Assembly (NCBI RefSeq): GCF_008831285.2
Contig: NC_045151.1
Span: 243,544 to 307,543 of the forward strand
Reading direction: 5' to 3'
DNA length: 64,000 nucleotides
Source: Nymphaea colorata
Lineage: Eukaryota; Streptophyta; Magnoliopsida; Nymphaeales; Nymphaeaceae
Shown one piece after another: positions 36,327 to 47,740 of this stretch (the stretch's first letter is position 1; each line of letters opens with the position of its first letter). A program made the translations under genes and the position numbers. Below the pieces are notes generated by a model that saw nothing but the letters and a program-made list of their open reading frames with translations, searched no databases and was not told the DNA's origin.

Positions 36327-37573
36327 GTTTTATAAGTCCGGAGGGGAACCACATATGGGCAGTCCAACAAAATTCTCATATTAGTTAATCTCAATTTTTT
36401 GTATATTTACATATCAAATAGACCAAAGATATACCGTGAGTGCCCCTGCTCTAGAGGTGGGTAGGGGAGGAGCAGGGAAAAAAATTTCAAATCTACACAT
36501 ATTTTTTAAAAAGCTTCATTTATCCTACATAAAAGTTTTAAAAATTTTGTTTTATCTTCTCCATTAAATTTAGAAACTAATTCATCTTCCTTAAAAAAAA
36601 ATTCTGCCCACGCCCGTAGAGGTGGGCTTAGGATGAATCTCAACTAAAATATCCTTTTTTTTCTCTCTCTGTTGCCCGACGAAATCATCTTTACACGCAA
36701 GAGTAAAGTAGCGACGGGGGCCGGTGAGGAAAGCGACAAAGGTGATTCATTCAGGTAGCTATCAAACTAAATTCTACAGAATCTGGACGGCATTGGACTC
36801 CGGCGGCCTTTTGAGGTCTGGCTATCACCGATGTTCTTCGAATCCAATTATGAAATAAAAAGGCCAGCAAAGATTCAGAACACAACCCTTTACACAAGCT
36901 TGAACTATTGTTATTTATTCAAATGTCAAAGGAGGAGACAGTGGAAGATCTTTGTTGACCCTTTGTTACAAATATGGTTTTTGGGTTTTTAAGGGTGAGA
37001 TTTTGCTCAAGTTTTTAAGCGCAAAGTTTGTTTTTTTAGAAAAATCTTGGAAAATTTTAAAAATAAAAAAAATTAAGTATAAATGAAATAAATGAGAAAC
37101 TAAAAGGAAAACGTAATAAAACTATAATATAACAGTGATAAAAGGGATGTTTGAATGATAATAAAAATGATAAAAACAATTTAGTTTAAGTTTATATTCG
37201 AATCCATAATAATATGAATGCTCTTGTAAATTTCTTTTGCAATCTGCAAACAAAGAGGAGTATTAGTTACTAAAGCCCCGGCGCCAAGTGGGCAGTCGTG
37301 GGGTTGTTTGAAAGGAGGGAAAAGAACTCACGACTTTTTATTAGTTTCAATTTTTTTTTGGGACCTCGCCTCTCCCCAATTTTCACAAAACAGAAGAGAC
37401 AAAAGGTGTCGTGTTTTGTTAAATCTGTTTTCCATATGGAGGCAGTTTAATCTTCCCCGTCTAGAATTCTGTCTGACTTACTTTTGGAATCATCCCCATG
37501 ACGGGATGATCGGGAGCAATAGGAGAAGAAATGACAGGAAAAAGAAACAGAAAAAGGCAAAGGAAAGGGTTAC
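36324..37573. other. Downstream of the split TAR exon; no further exons found
   Basis: This is where the intron and later exons of the alliinase-type gene should lie on the minus strand. No aminotransferase motif was recognised here or further left, so the gene is truncated or its exons are beyond recognition. 36440-36620 contains a dispersed repeat with GTGCCCCTGCTCTAGAGGTG and CCCACGCCCGTAGAGGTG. Confidence 0.5.
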
Positions 37574-37656
37574 CAGTTGACCTCTGCGGAGCAATAAGGC
37601 AAGAACTCAGAGCAATCGGCTCCAGCGTAGCATGAATTGCAGTCACAGATGAGCGA
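37574..37656 (-). pseudogene. Alliinase/TAR-like aminotransferase exon 1, 3' part
   Basis: Continues the exon interrupted at 42978. The minus strand reads LICDCNSCYAGADCSEFLP, then YCSAEVN, and ends CAACTG|GTAACC, a good donor site. The cysteine pattern C-x-C-x2-C-x5-C-x5-C (CDCNSC...DC...YC) is the second half of the EGF_alliinase domain. The element flanks read TCGCT here and TCACT at the other side, one substitution apart, as expected for an old 5-bp target duplication. Confidence 0.75.
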
Positions 37657-38148
37657 TGTTGGCGATCTCCCTTGATTCACACTCAATCGCCTCCCTTTTG
37701 GTTGGGGCAAAATGAGGAGAGGAGGCCATAGGCTGCAACACACCAAGGAGGGAAAGCGCAGAGAGAGAGAGAAGAAAGCAAAGACGGCAGGCGAGAGAGA
37801 GAGCGAGGGAGAAGAGAGGGTAGAGGCAAAAAGAAAAATTTTTCTTTCTTTCTTTTGGCGTACTCTTCTCAACTTCTCATTTACACTAAAAAGGAAAACA
37901 ACATTTAAAGAAAAAAAAAACTGAAACTTGATGCTTAAGTTTAGTGGCCGCTGGTAGTGCATCCGCACGATCCTCTCCACTTCAACATTTTTTTCTCCCA
38001 TGAATTTCTCCATTTTTTTAAAACTCCCCATGATTTGGAACCGCACACACTCTCTCACGTTTTCCATTATCTCCTTCATGCACTCACACTTTTCCCACGA
38101 GGTCCACACGTACCCACGAGATCCTCCACTACAGGAGTTAGAGCAACA
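37657..38148 (-). repeat. 3' LTR of the Copia element (492 bp)
   Basis: Runs TGTTGGCGATC ... GAGCAACA on the plus strand. It matches 42462-42977 except for substitutions and a ~24-bp shorter purine tract. Confidence 0.95.
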
Positions 38149-38160
38149 TTCTCCCCCCTA
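38149..38160 (-). other. Polypurine tract
   Basis: The minus strand reads TAGGGGGGAGAA immediately before the 3' LTR. Confidence 0.9.
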
Positions 38161-39640
38161 ATCTTGGTGTGGCCCGAGATCTCGAACACCCAGAAAGTGT
38201 CGCATTGTTGCCAACTTGGCCGCTGACAATGCCTTTGTCATAAGATCCACTCGTTGTTCATCTGTTCGCACAAAATCCACAATAATATGTCCTCTTTTGA
38301 CACATTCTCGTATGAAATGGAACTTTGTGTCAATGTGTTTACTATGTCCATGGAAAACTGGGTTCTTCGTCAGTGTGATTGCGGATTTATTGTCCACATA
38401 CAACTTCACCATCTGTGACTCTCTTCCAATCAGCTCGGTCAGCAGTCCTTTGAGCCAAAGTGCTTGACATGCTGCCGCGGTTGCTGCCATGAATTCAGCC
38501 TCGCATGATGACAAGGGTACGGTTTTCTGCTTCTGCGAGTTCCATGAGACTAGGCTTTCATTTATATAGAATGCCATCCCTCCGGTACTTTTTCGGACAT
38601 CGACATCACCCGCCAAGTCACTATCTGTGAACCTGACAATCACCTCTTCTCCTCTTCCTCTGGTGTATACAAGACCGAAGTGGATTGTGCCTTTTAAATA
38701 TTGCAAAATCTGCTTCACTGCCTTATGGTGCATCACTGTGGGTCTCTCCATGAATCTACTAGCTACACCGACGGCATACGAAAGATCTGGTCTTATGTGG
38801 AGAAGATACCTCAAACATCTGATGACTCGTCAATACTCTGTTGCATCCACCGGCTGTCCTTTGGGATCCTTGTGTAATTGCAACCTTGGTTCCATAGGGA
38901 GTTTTGTTGGATTGCAGTCAAACATGCCAAATTGAGTTAACACCTTCTTGGCATAAGTTGTCTGCTTGATCTGAATACCGTCTTCACCTTGTGCCACCTC
39001 AATCCCAAGGTAAAAGGTGAGCAGGCCCAGGGCGCTCATCTCAAACTCAGCCATCATCTGCTGTTTGAAAGTTGCAATCACCTCCGAATCCTCCCCTATT
39101 ACAATTAGATCATCAACATAAACTCTGATGATGACATCGGTAAGGTCTTTTCCCCTCGTATACATGGCTTGTTCCAGTGCGCACTTTGAGAACCCAAGGT
39201 GCTTCAAGCTATGATCTAGGTGCGTGGTGCTTGTCGGAGACCGTACAATGCCTTGCTCAATTTGAGTACCATATGCTCCTTGTTCTTCACTGTGAAACCC
39301 TTTGGCTGGGTTACATAGACCTCATCCTCAAGTTCGCCATTGAGGAATGTAGATTTGACGTTGAGATGATGAACTTGCCACCCACGGTTGGCTGCGACGG
39401 CAAGGATGACTCATACGGTGTCGAGCCTGGCGACCGGTGCAAACGCCTCCTCGGAGTCGATCCCTTGTCGCTGGACATAGCCCTTCGCGACTAATCTAGC
39501 CTTGTGTTTGATCACCTCTCCGTCTAAGTTTTTCTTCAATTTGAACACCCATTTGAATCTGTTTGCTTTGGTTCCGGCATGTAGGGTTGTCAGTGTCCAG
39601 GTCGAATTTTTCTCAATAGATTCAATCTCCTTGGCCATGG
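38158..39640 (-). pseudogene. Copia reverse transcriptase and RNase H
   Basis: RT starts with NSTWTL and [13 protein letters not shown], then [20 protein letters not shown] (39638-39411). A frameshifted stretch follows to about 39210. The YVDDLIVIG active site is intact (about 39115). RNase H (38814-38158) has TDSDLAGDVDVRKSTGG, SSCEAEFMA, KLYVDNKSAI and KHIDTKFHFIRE, and ends just before the PPT. Only the N-terminal half of RT is clearly damaged. Confidence 0.93.
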
Positions 39641-39647
39641 CTTTCTC

Positions 39648-40960
39648 TCATGCTGGTTGGCCGACTGCCTGTTGGTAACACGACGACTTCTCTGTTGCCG
39701 CAAGCATGGCCTTATCTTCAATGTCTTCATCATCGAGCTTGACATGCCGAACGTGTCGCATGATATCATCGATATGTCTATACCGAACGGGTCCATCATT
39801 ATTGTCCTCCATCTCTGAGGCCATGGCAGTTTCATCTCCCAGCAATCTTCGAGTCGGCGTTGCTTCGCCACCCATTAGTGTCGATGAAGAAGCTGGGTAG
39901 CTTGGCTCCATGGATAACGACCTTCCTGCTTGTCCGCTTGCAACTGAGTTGTCCACTACTGACTTAGCGTTGGATTCATCCTCAATAGTGAAATTCAATG
40001 ATTCACTGCCTCCTGCATCCATCTTCCAATTCCACTTCAATTTTTCTTCAAATTTAACGTCGCGACTTACATGGATTCTCTTGCGTTGTGGATCGAAAAG
40101 TCGGTGCGCCTTGCAGCCATCCTCGATGCTGAGATACACCATTGGCCGGCTGTGATCATCAAGCTTCTTGAGGTGTGGCATCGTCACCATGGCATGCGTC
40201 GTGCAACCGAACAATCGAAGATGTGCAAGATCCGGCTTCCTACCACTCCAAGCTTCATACGGTGTGTGCTCACCCATGGGCTTCATAGGCAAGTGGTTTA
40301 GCAGGTAGACCACGTGCCGTACTGCCTCCCCAAAAACCTTCCTGGCATGCTCATGCTCTTGAGGAGGGACCTAGCCATCGCCATCATCGTCCTGTTCCTT
40401 CGCTCCACCACACCATTTTGCTATGGTTAGTATGGCGCAGTGAAGTGTTGGGCAATGCCCGACTGTTCACACACATTGGCGAACTCGAGAGAGAGGAACT
40501 CGCCTCCCCGATTGGTCCAGAGCGTCTTGACGCGATGCTCACACGCGTTCTCGGCCAGCGCCTTGAGCCTCATAAACGCCGAGCATGCCTGGTCTTTTGT
40601 TCTGATCACGCACAACCACATCCAACAAGTGAAGTCGTCAATGATTAGTAAGAAATAGCTATTACCGGCAGGGGTGGGTGGCGTGATCGGGCCGCAAAGA
40701 TCAGCGTGCAAGAGTTCGAGTGGCTCCTTCACTCGATAGTTGGCTGTTGACGGGAACGGCTTTCTCGTCTGCTTCGTCACCAAACACTCCTGGCATAACT
40801 GAGTGGGATGAGTGATCGGTAGTACCCCGGTTGCCATCTTCTTGTTTACAAGCTTCTTTATTGCTTGAAAGTTGACATGGCCAAGACAAACATGCCACAA
40901 CCTTGTCGGATCCTGCCACAACCATGTCGGATCCTCGAGGTTTGCCATGAGACACACTGA
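39648..40960 (-). pseudogene. Copia integrase
   Basis: An HHCC zinc domain (HVCLGHVNFQAIKKL, then CQECLVTKQ) is followed by the catalytic core: LELLHADLCGP carries the first Asp, and TNRGGEF stands where the family has TDRGGEF, so the second catalytic Asp is Asn. A stop interrupts APY*QNGVVERRN, which holds the catalytic Glu. The C-terminal part (40313-39648) has HTPYEAWSGRKPDLAHLRLFG and the family's SRDV motif. Confidence 0.9.
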
Positions 40961-41239
40961 CCTTGCAATCTACAGCTCGATGCGATAGAGACGATTTGGT
41001 GTGCGTCTCACCTTCATGATCAGCAGCCATGGATTTTTTATGAACACCTCCAGTTCGTCTTCATCCATAACCACCTTGTGGATTGCCTCAGTGAGTTGCC
41101 CGAGACTCACAATGTTGCTGCAAAGCCTTGGAATATAATATACTTCTTGGAGCAGCCATTAATCATCATTTTTGCATCTAAAAAGAATTGAACCCTTACC
41201 CATGATCTGCACCGATGAGCCGTCACCAAACTTCACCTT

Positions 41240-41600
41240 GCCGGTGATTGCCTCGTCCAACTCTTGAAACTTGACCTTGTCTCTGGTCATGTGGTTGCTA
41301 GCATCGTTATCCAGGTACCAGATGTCGGTAGTTTCCTTACCGTGCTCGGTCCTGTGCAGTTCGGGTCATACTTGCTCTTCATTCAACATGACGGCTTCCT
41401 GTCGTTCCTGCCATTCTTGTCTCTCAAGTGCTGCGGGCACTACTTCTTCCAACTCTGCAAGCAGCAGGGCTGGTTTGGTGTCGTCAGCTTGTGTAACATG
41501 TGCCTCCTCCTTCCTTTTGGGAGCCTTGCACCGGTTCACATAATGCCCCAATTCGTTGCAATTGAAGCAACAGATGTGACTCTTGTCATGACCACCGCCT
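41240..41600 (-). pseudogene. Copia zinc knuckle and protease
   Basis: A CCHC knuckle, CFNCNELGHYVNRCK, lies at about 41570-41525. The aspartic protease region WYLDNDASNHMTRDK lies near 41320-41275, where the catalytic triplet is normally D-[ST/N]-G-A; here Gly is Asp. Frames 41366-41551 and the following one are shifted relative to each other. Confidence 0.75.
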
Positions 41601-41639
41601 CCAGAGCCACCTGCTCTGTCATTTGAAAAGTCGCCTCAT

Positions 41640-42420
41640 TCGCCTCTCCCGTGCCCTCTCCCGCATCCATGTCCACCCCGGCTGTGAACCCCTCCTTCCC
41701 CGTGAGTCCTCTCCTTTCGGGTCAATGATGGGTCACCGCCGCTTCTCTTCTGTCATGCCTCACACTCAACCTGAGTGAGAAGTTGTTGAGCATTACCGTT
41801 TCCGCCGGTATCGAATGCTCGGGGATGCGAGCATTCTTCATAGGTTTTGAGTCGTCCCACGGCCTATTCAAACAACATTGTGTCGAGGTTGCAAAACTAA
41901 TCTATGCCGACGATTCTGCTAAGAAACCGATTTGGAACGGTGTCAAACAACTTCTTTACCTGGGCGGCGTCACTCAGGGTTTCCACCAAGTTGGCATACT
42001 TGACAGACATCCCGGTGAGTCTGCCCGCATATTGATCCAACGTCTCTCCTTCTTGCATTTGCATGGCATCAGAGTCGCTCTTCAATGTTTGCAAGTGTGC
42101 ATTCCTCACGCGATCTGCCCCGACGAATCTCGTCTTGATGCAATCCCAGACCTCCTTCGTCATCGCCTTTTTTGCCACCTACATTAGGACATCCTCCGTG
42201 AGTGCTTGGAGAAGATGCGACCTTGCCTTCTTGTCCTTCCTCGTGTCGACAGCCACACTGGCAGTCGGCTCGACTGCCTCCCAGACGCCTTGATCATCCA
42301 TCATGGCCTAGACCCTAATCACCCAGCTGATGTAGTTGGTCGCCATGATCAGCGGATATTGGAATGTCCCACTGGCGATCTCCCTCGCTGCCTCGTTTGT
42401 GATGATCGACATCAGCTTGA
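41640..42420 (-). pseudogene. Copia gag region
   Basis: Minus-strand gag: a start-like MATNYISWVIRV stretch near 42345 followed by a stop, DDQGVWEAVEP near 42290, and WDCIKTRFVGADRVRNAHLQ, then QEGETLDQYAGRL and FDTVPNRFL (42178-41897). This is the UBN2/gag-polypeptide pattern. At least two in-frame stops are present (after VIRV, and near DVLM at about 42185). Confidence 0.85.
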
Positions 42421-42440
42421 ATCGAGGGAGCTTTGGCGTA

Positions 42441-42460
42441 CAACCTGGCTCTCATACCAA
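42441..42460 (-). other. Primer binding site, initiator-Met tRNA type
   Basis: The minus strand next to the 5' LTR reads TTTGGTATGAGAGCCAGG. Copia elements have TGGTATCAGAGC, complementary to tRNA-iMet; here C is replaced by G at one position. Confidence 0.85.
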
Positions 42461-42461
42461 A

Positions 42462-42977
42462 TGTTGGTGATCTCCCTTGATTCACACTCAATTGCCTCCC
42501 TTTCGGTAAGGGCAAAATGAGGAGAGGAGGCCGTAGCCTGCAACACACCAAGGAGGGAAAGTGCAGAGAGAGAGGGAGCAGCGTTCTTGGGCAGAGAGAG
42601 AGAGAGGGAAGCAAAGACGGCAGGAGAGAGAGAGCGAGGGAGAAGAGAGGGTAGAGGCAAAAAGAAAAACTTTTCTTTCTTTCTTCTGGCGTACTCTTCT
42701 CAACTTCTCATTTACACTAAAAAGGAAAACAACATTTAAAGAAAAAAAACTGAAACTTGATGCTTAAGTTTAGTGACCGCTGGTCTTGCTTCCCCACGAT
42801 CCTCTCCACTTCAACGTTTTTTTCTCCCACGAATTTCTCCATTTTTTTAAAACTCCCCATGATTTGGAACCGCACACACTCTCTCACATTTCCCATTATC
42901 TCTTTCATGCACTCACACTTTTCGCACGAGCTCCACACATTCCCATGAGCTCCTCCACTACAGGAGTTAGAGCAACA
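42462..42977 (-). repeat. 5' LTR of the Copia element (516 bp)
   Basis: Runs TGTTGGTGATC ... GAGCAACA on the plus strand and lies next to the PBS. It carries an extra GGGAGCAGCGTTCTTGGGCA-like stretch in the purine tract relative to the 3' LTR. Confidence 0.95.
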
Positions 42978-43203
42978 AGTGAGCCATCCTCCGAGAGGTC
43001 TCCGTCCAGGAAGGCCGGTCATGGCCGGAGCAAGAGACCGTAGCGGCGACTTCTGCCTCCGCCGCAGCCTCTCGGCTCCACATGAGCTCTTCATCACGGC
43101 GAAAGAAGGAAGAGGCTTGAAGAAAGATAGAGGCGAGAATGAGGTTGAGAGAGAGGGAGCAGAGGAGTAGCGAGGGATGCGTTCTTCCTCCTTCAGCAGT
43201 CAT
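42978..43203 (-). pseudogene. Alliinase/TAR-like aminotransferase exon 1, 5' part
   Basis: The minus strand from ATG 43203 (an in-frame ATG also lies at 43242) encodes a short N-terminus. It has a hydrophobic signal-anchor-like stretch SLLLCSLSLNLILASIFL, then FFRRDEELMWSREAAAEAEV and SCSGH, the beginning of the EGF-like domain of alliinase-family proteins (alliin lyases and tryptophan aminotransferase-related TAR proteins). After SCSGH the frame must slip by one base (a G is missing in the CGG-GCC context) to continue as AFLDGDLSEDGSL. The Copia element is inserted right there, and the exon continues at 37656. The -1 shift and the insertion both kill it. Later exons with the pyridoxal-phosphate domain are absent. 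Confidence 0.72.
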
Positions 43204-43242
43204 ATCTCCCAGTTCTTTGTTCATTAATGTCTTGTCCACCAT

Positions 43243-43954
43243 ACTAATAGTTTCTACTGCAGAAAACAGAGGTCCTCATAATGTAGCGGGGGGCAAGAAA
43301 TTTCGGGGAAGCGCACATATTTTTCCAAAATCTAAAATGGGTCGAATTAAATTTGCAAAAAAATTCATCAATTTTTTTGTAACTTGAATGAGAAAAATCA
43401 TGTATCTCTTATAAAAATTTTAATAATTCCCTAAAGCCCTATTGTGTTCCGCCACTTGTAGAAACAGTACATTATTTTTTATATAATATTTATTTAGAAG
43501 AAGCTACTTTTAATATAAAACCCTCAAAGTCATACTATATGCTGCTAAGAAGGTCATACCCACACGCTTCCAAGTTTGTGATTTGTTTTGGGGCAGACAT
43601 GACTAAAAGTTCACGCCACATTTGCAGCCCATAAAAGTAGCACAAAATAGCGTGACAGCGAAACTTTGTCTTATCACCACCTCGTTGCCTTACGCCCTTT
43701 GAACTTTGAACAAAACTGCAGGCCAAATGTATCATGCTCAGCATGGAATCCTTTTAGAGATAAGATAGTTTTGTTGGGGGCTTAAGAAAGACACTTCTCA
43801 ACTAACCACAAACCAAAAGTGCTCCCTGCCAAAAGGAAGCTACCAAAAATTTTTGTAGCAAAAGTAGTAATATAGTAAACGAAGATAACACATGAACTAA
43901 AAACTATACCCTCAAAGACTAATACACACTATTGGCTGCCAGCCCTCTCGTGGA
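43243..43954. other. Upstream of the TAR-like exon; no gene identified
   Basis: 43285-43460 resembles a dispersed AT-rich repeat (GCGGGGGGCAAGAAATTTC at the left, CCGCCACTTGTA at the right). No promoter motif is called. Confidence 0.4.
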
Positions 43955-44165
43955 TAGGGCTGTTCACAAGTCGAGTTCGAACTAAGCTGAACTGCTATGA
44001 ACTTCATTCAGATGTCTTAAACGAAACTCGAGCTAGGCTTGAGCTTGAGCCCAGTTAAGGTTCTTGAAACTTGAACTCTTGTCGGCTCGAATTCTAGAAA
44101 CTTGAACTTGGCTCGAGCAAGGGATTGGCTTAGCTGAGCCAAGCATTTCATTAAAAATTTTAAGT
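43955..44165. repeat. GCTCGAGC-rich repeat with TAGGGCTGTTCA end
   Basis: Begins TAGGGCTGTTCACAAGTCGAG and is rich in GGCTTGAGCTTGAGC and TCGGCTCGAA variants, ending in GCTGAGCCAAGC. It is related to 26870-27000. The start resembles hAT termini. Confidence 0.5.
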
Positions 44166-44327
44166 TTTTAAAGACGTTAGACCGATCCTCTCGTGTCCTT
44201 TATACACATAAGTCTGTTCGTACTTGTATCATTAAGCACACTTAACCTTCAAATCTGACCTGATGACACAAAAAAGAAGGATGAAAAAAACATCACTATG
44301 ATTTTCAATTATACCTGGGTAGAAAAT

Positions 44328-44331
<4 letters not shown>

Positions 44332-44364
<33 letters not shown>

Positions 44365-44365
44365 T
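44332..44365. repeat. (CA)n(TA)n microsatellite
   Basis: A short CA run followed by TA. Confidence 0.95.
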
Positions 44366-45224
44366 GGGGAATATGAAGGGGCTACATCCCCATTCCTTTT
44401 CAAGAGATGAAGTACTTGTCTCGTACACACATAGAACCAGTTTCACCTTTCAAAACATACCCTAAGCAATATTTCAGATTAATTTATGGTTGTCTGGTGA
44501 AACAGAAATGGAGATGTGTCCATGATCGTCTTTATTAGGTTTAACTAGTCGACTCAGATTTGGACTCAAACTAGGAGAGGATGTTCTAAGTCTGAGGCGG
44601 CTAGCACAGAACAAGATATTCAATGTACTCGGATTTGGAATTCCAGAGATCTGGAGTTGGTTCAGGTCTGAAATTAGAATTGGAAGCCAAGCTATCCCAT
44701 TACTAACCAGTTCCAATTTCCTCATCAAATCCCATGATCGATTCAAGATATGAGTTCGTAGCTGCGCAACTCCATCCTATAAAAAAGTCCCAAGGTCCTC
44801 TTCCCTTCCTTCTTATTCCCTTTGTCTTTAGGATCTAGGCTGCATCGGCATCAATGATGGCAGTGGTGCACTCTTCAACTGACATACTAAGTCCTACCAA
44901 ATTCAACAAAGAAACCCGAAGTGGGGTCATAGCTTCAAACTGGATGGGGTAAAAGTTTGGTTGATGGAAGAATCGTGCGCTAGAGTTCTTACATAGACCT
45001 TGGCATTGTAGTTCAGGGCACTCTTTTCCCTTTTTGCTACGAGCTGTTTTCTAACAAAACGAAAATCATCCAAAATTTATTTATTTCATTTGTGAGTACG
45101 TCAAAGTTTGGTTTCAAATAAAGAAAAAGCAAATTCTATTAATGAAATTTTTGTCTTTTTATTTTTCATTCCAAGATAAATGATCTAGTGGATGAGATCG
45201 TGTTGGCCACCAAACATCCAGTAA
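44366..45224. other. Intergenic, no gene identified
   Basis: Only short motif-free frames; the minus frame 44474-44746 shows no domain. Confidence 0.4.
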
Positions 45225-45415
45225 GAATTGGTTTCGATCCGGATGTGAATTAAAAAATTTGATGTGGGTTGGATTGGATTCAGATTTGAATTCGGATTCA
45301 AGGTCAGGTATGGTATAGACTTTCTTTTATCCGTTTGAATTCAAATATGTAGACATCAAAAAAAGCTATATGGTTAAGAATATAGGTAATTTGAATCCAA
45401 TTCATAGACATTGCT
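45225..45415. repeat. Degenerate GGATTCGGAT-type repeat
   Basis: GATCCGGATGTGAATTAAAA, GGATTGGATTCAGATTTG and a CCAATTCATAGACATTGC end resemble the 32560-32917 block. Confidence 0.5.
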
Positions 45416-45564
45416 ATTCAATTAAGAACAGTAATAGACAGAATATTATACTGATCGACTGACTTCAGGCCCAGCCCGAACATATAAATTTTTTGTGTCA
45501 AGTAAATGCTCGCTCTCAATGGTGCAATCCAAATCCAAAAAACAAAATCTCTTTGGCCTTGCAT

Positions 45565-45569
<5 letters not shown>

Positions 45570-45619
<50 letters not shown>
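45570..45619. repeat. (AT)n microsatellite
   Basis: 50 bp of pure TA. Ile-Tyr frames across it are artefacts. Confidence 0.97.
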
Positions 45620-45622
<3 letters not shown>

Positions 45623-46635
45623 ACCAAATTGGGTTTGACCCGTAAAGTATGTCTTCGCGTTCGGACCCACCATAACCGGTTCGCAACCTGATAATCCGGA
45701 ATGCTTGGCAAACCCACAAACTCAGTCGAGGGCCACAATTGGATTAGATCCACTGGCCCGCAATGTGTAGGCATCTTCTTACCACTCAAAGTCTCCTGGT
45801 CTCAAAATGTTGCTCTGGAATGGGTAGCCCTGTTGATAAAGATTCATGGAATTGGTTTGCATTGTTACGTTGATCCAAGTGGGTATCCCTGTTCAAGAAG
45901 ATGATGCATGGAATTGTTTGGATCCTTGCGCCGATCCAAGCGGGACTGCAGTCAGAGATCTAAACTTGGGGTTCGGATCGAAATTGGACTATGGGTGCAA
46001 CCAAAAAACATGGACCCGAATCGGTTCGAATTCCAGTAGTTTCATATTCCTAGTCATTTTTTTATTTATTGGTCAGAAGATATGCAAATTCAATGGTTTT
46101 ATTTCTGATTAAACCAATGTTGCAGATATTGGTATCAATGTCGAGTGGACTTTAACAATGGTTGGGAGCCGGAGGGAGCTAGGAGTTTTTAGTCTCAAAA
46201 TTTTTTACACGGGCCAAAACATAACTTTTAAAAATTTTTATATAGGTTAAACTAAAATTTTTGCTGTATTTTATTTTATTTTTTTAAGCGCAATCACATT
46301 ATATAAAAGGAAAACCTTACCATTTAAACTCAAAACAGTATTTGTGACTATGCTTGAAAATGCAACAGTAACAAACATAGACATGGAAAAAAAATCCATG
46401 ACATATTGGAAAAATGAAAAGGCAAGTATCTAAAATGACATAATAAAATTCTTTGAATCTATTTTCGTGCAAAAGTGCCGCTTTGAATGCATGTTCTCCA
46501 TACTATGGCTCTCAAAATAACATGTGCGATTTCCTTTTGAGCTCCCAACAATTTCTGCTTTACAATCTTCAAGGGTGAACTACATCAACAATAACAATGT
46601 ATTAACTTCATGCTTAAAATATTTATATATTATAC

Positions 46636-46653
46636 ACAAACACACACACACAC

Positions 46654-46684
<31 letters not shown>
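46636..46684. repeat. (CA)n(TA)n microsatellite
   Basis: CA run then TA run. 45620-46635 shows no gene. Confidence 0.95.
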
Positions 46685-46687
<3 letters not shown>

Positions 46688-46714
46688 AAATCTAAAATTT
46701 AATAAAATAATTTT

Positions 46715-46880
46715 ATCAGGCCTGGCATGATGTCAACTCAAGCCTGGGCCTCAACCCGACCCGATTTCTTGTCAAGCCTGGACCGGCTGTAGCCCACTTT
46801 ATGGCCCGGGTCTGGCTTGGTTTGGGCCAAGGGTCCGAAAGACCGACAGCCCCTCGGCCAGGTTCCCAGTCTTACATGTT
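46715..46880. repeat. GGCCCGGGTC-rich repeat fragment
   Basis: AGGCCTGGCATGATGTCAAC, CAACCCGACCCGATT, GGCCCGGGTCTGGC and GGGCCAAGGGTC: a G/C-rich subterminal-repeat style shared with 51507-51810. Confidence 0.5.
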
Positions 46881-47740
46881 GATGTACAGTTGTACTTGCC
46901 GCTAAATTTAGAAGAAATTCAATGACAACATTAACGTTAAACCCTAAAATTTCCAGCCTTGTAAGAACACATAAAGACACAAGATTTTTTTTACTTGCAC
47001 ATATAGCTTCCAAATTTAATCATTTTGCTGCCCTAGTGCTAAGCACTATGTGTCGCATTTTATGTCTATGACATCTAAGTTTTCAAACAGTAGTGGATAA
47101 GAGGGGTCTTTCCACCAACTCTATGTCTCAAATGAACCACAAGCTTAAGTTAGGAAAACTTAGATGCGAATTGGAACCTACAGTTTGTAATGATAAATGT
47201 TAGGTGGCATCTAATATCAACAATAATATTGAAACCTAAACTTGCCATCCTTGTTACTGATGCATCGAAATACGAGCTCTTTTACTTATACGTATAGCAT
47301 TGCCTAAAACATTATTTTCTGGTATTATTCTTTTACACATATAATTTTCCTTTAAATATGACTGTTGAAGGACGGATCCTTGTGTCCTTCAGAGCTTCTT
47401 AAGGGTGCTCTCAAGGTTTGACAATAGCAAGCTTGCGAATCTATGGTAGATGATGAAAATATTTCTTTCGCTTGTTTTCATAAAGAATTATATGTATATG
47501 ATATACGGTTCGTGGCTTCTGCTTGATATGTGTAATTTATTTATGTGCTTTCTTACTATTAGATTTGAATGTAGCTTTTACTTTTCTTTTTGAGGCTTTA
47601 GAGACAATATGGTTCATGGGTTTCCTTTGCTATGTGTTTTTTTCACAAAATATGTTCATTTTTATGAAATATTTGATTGTTTATATATACATATATATAT
47701 ATAATAGAGAAAGAGAGAGAGAGAGAGCTTCTTTTTGTTA
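46881..47740. other. Intergenic, no gene identified
   Basis: AT-rich; (AT)n at about 47684-47703 and (GA)n at about 47709-47728. No domain in any frame. Confidence 0.45.

Larger units (their letters stand above)
37657..42977 (-). mobile_element. Ty1/Copia LTR retrotransposon, complete structure, decayed ORF
   Basis: A 5.3-kb minus-strand element with both LTRs, PBS, PPT and the Copia order gag-PR-IN-RT-RNase H. LTRs begin TGTTGCTCTAAC and end CCAACA in element orientation. The LTRs differ by an indel (about 24 bp near 42575-42600) and scattered substitutions, so the insertion is old. The target duplication is TCACT/TCGCT. It sits inside the EGF-coding exon of a TAR-like gene. Stops and frameshifts interrupt gag, IN and RT, so it is not autonomous. 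Confidence 0.95.

Noticed and set aside
39648-42187. Plus-strand frames across the Copia element
   Set aside because: They are shadows of minus-strand gag and integrase, which show clear family motifs.
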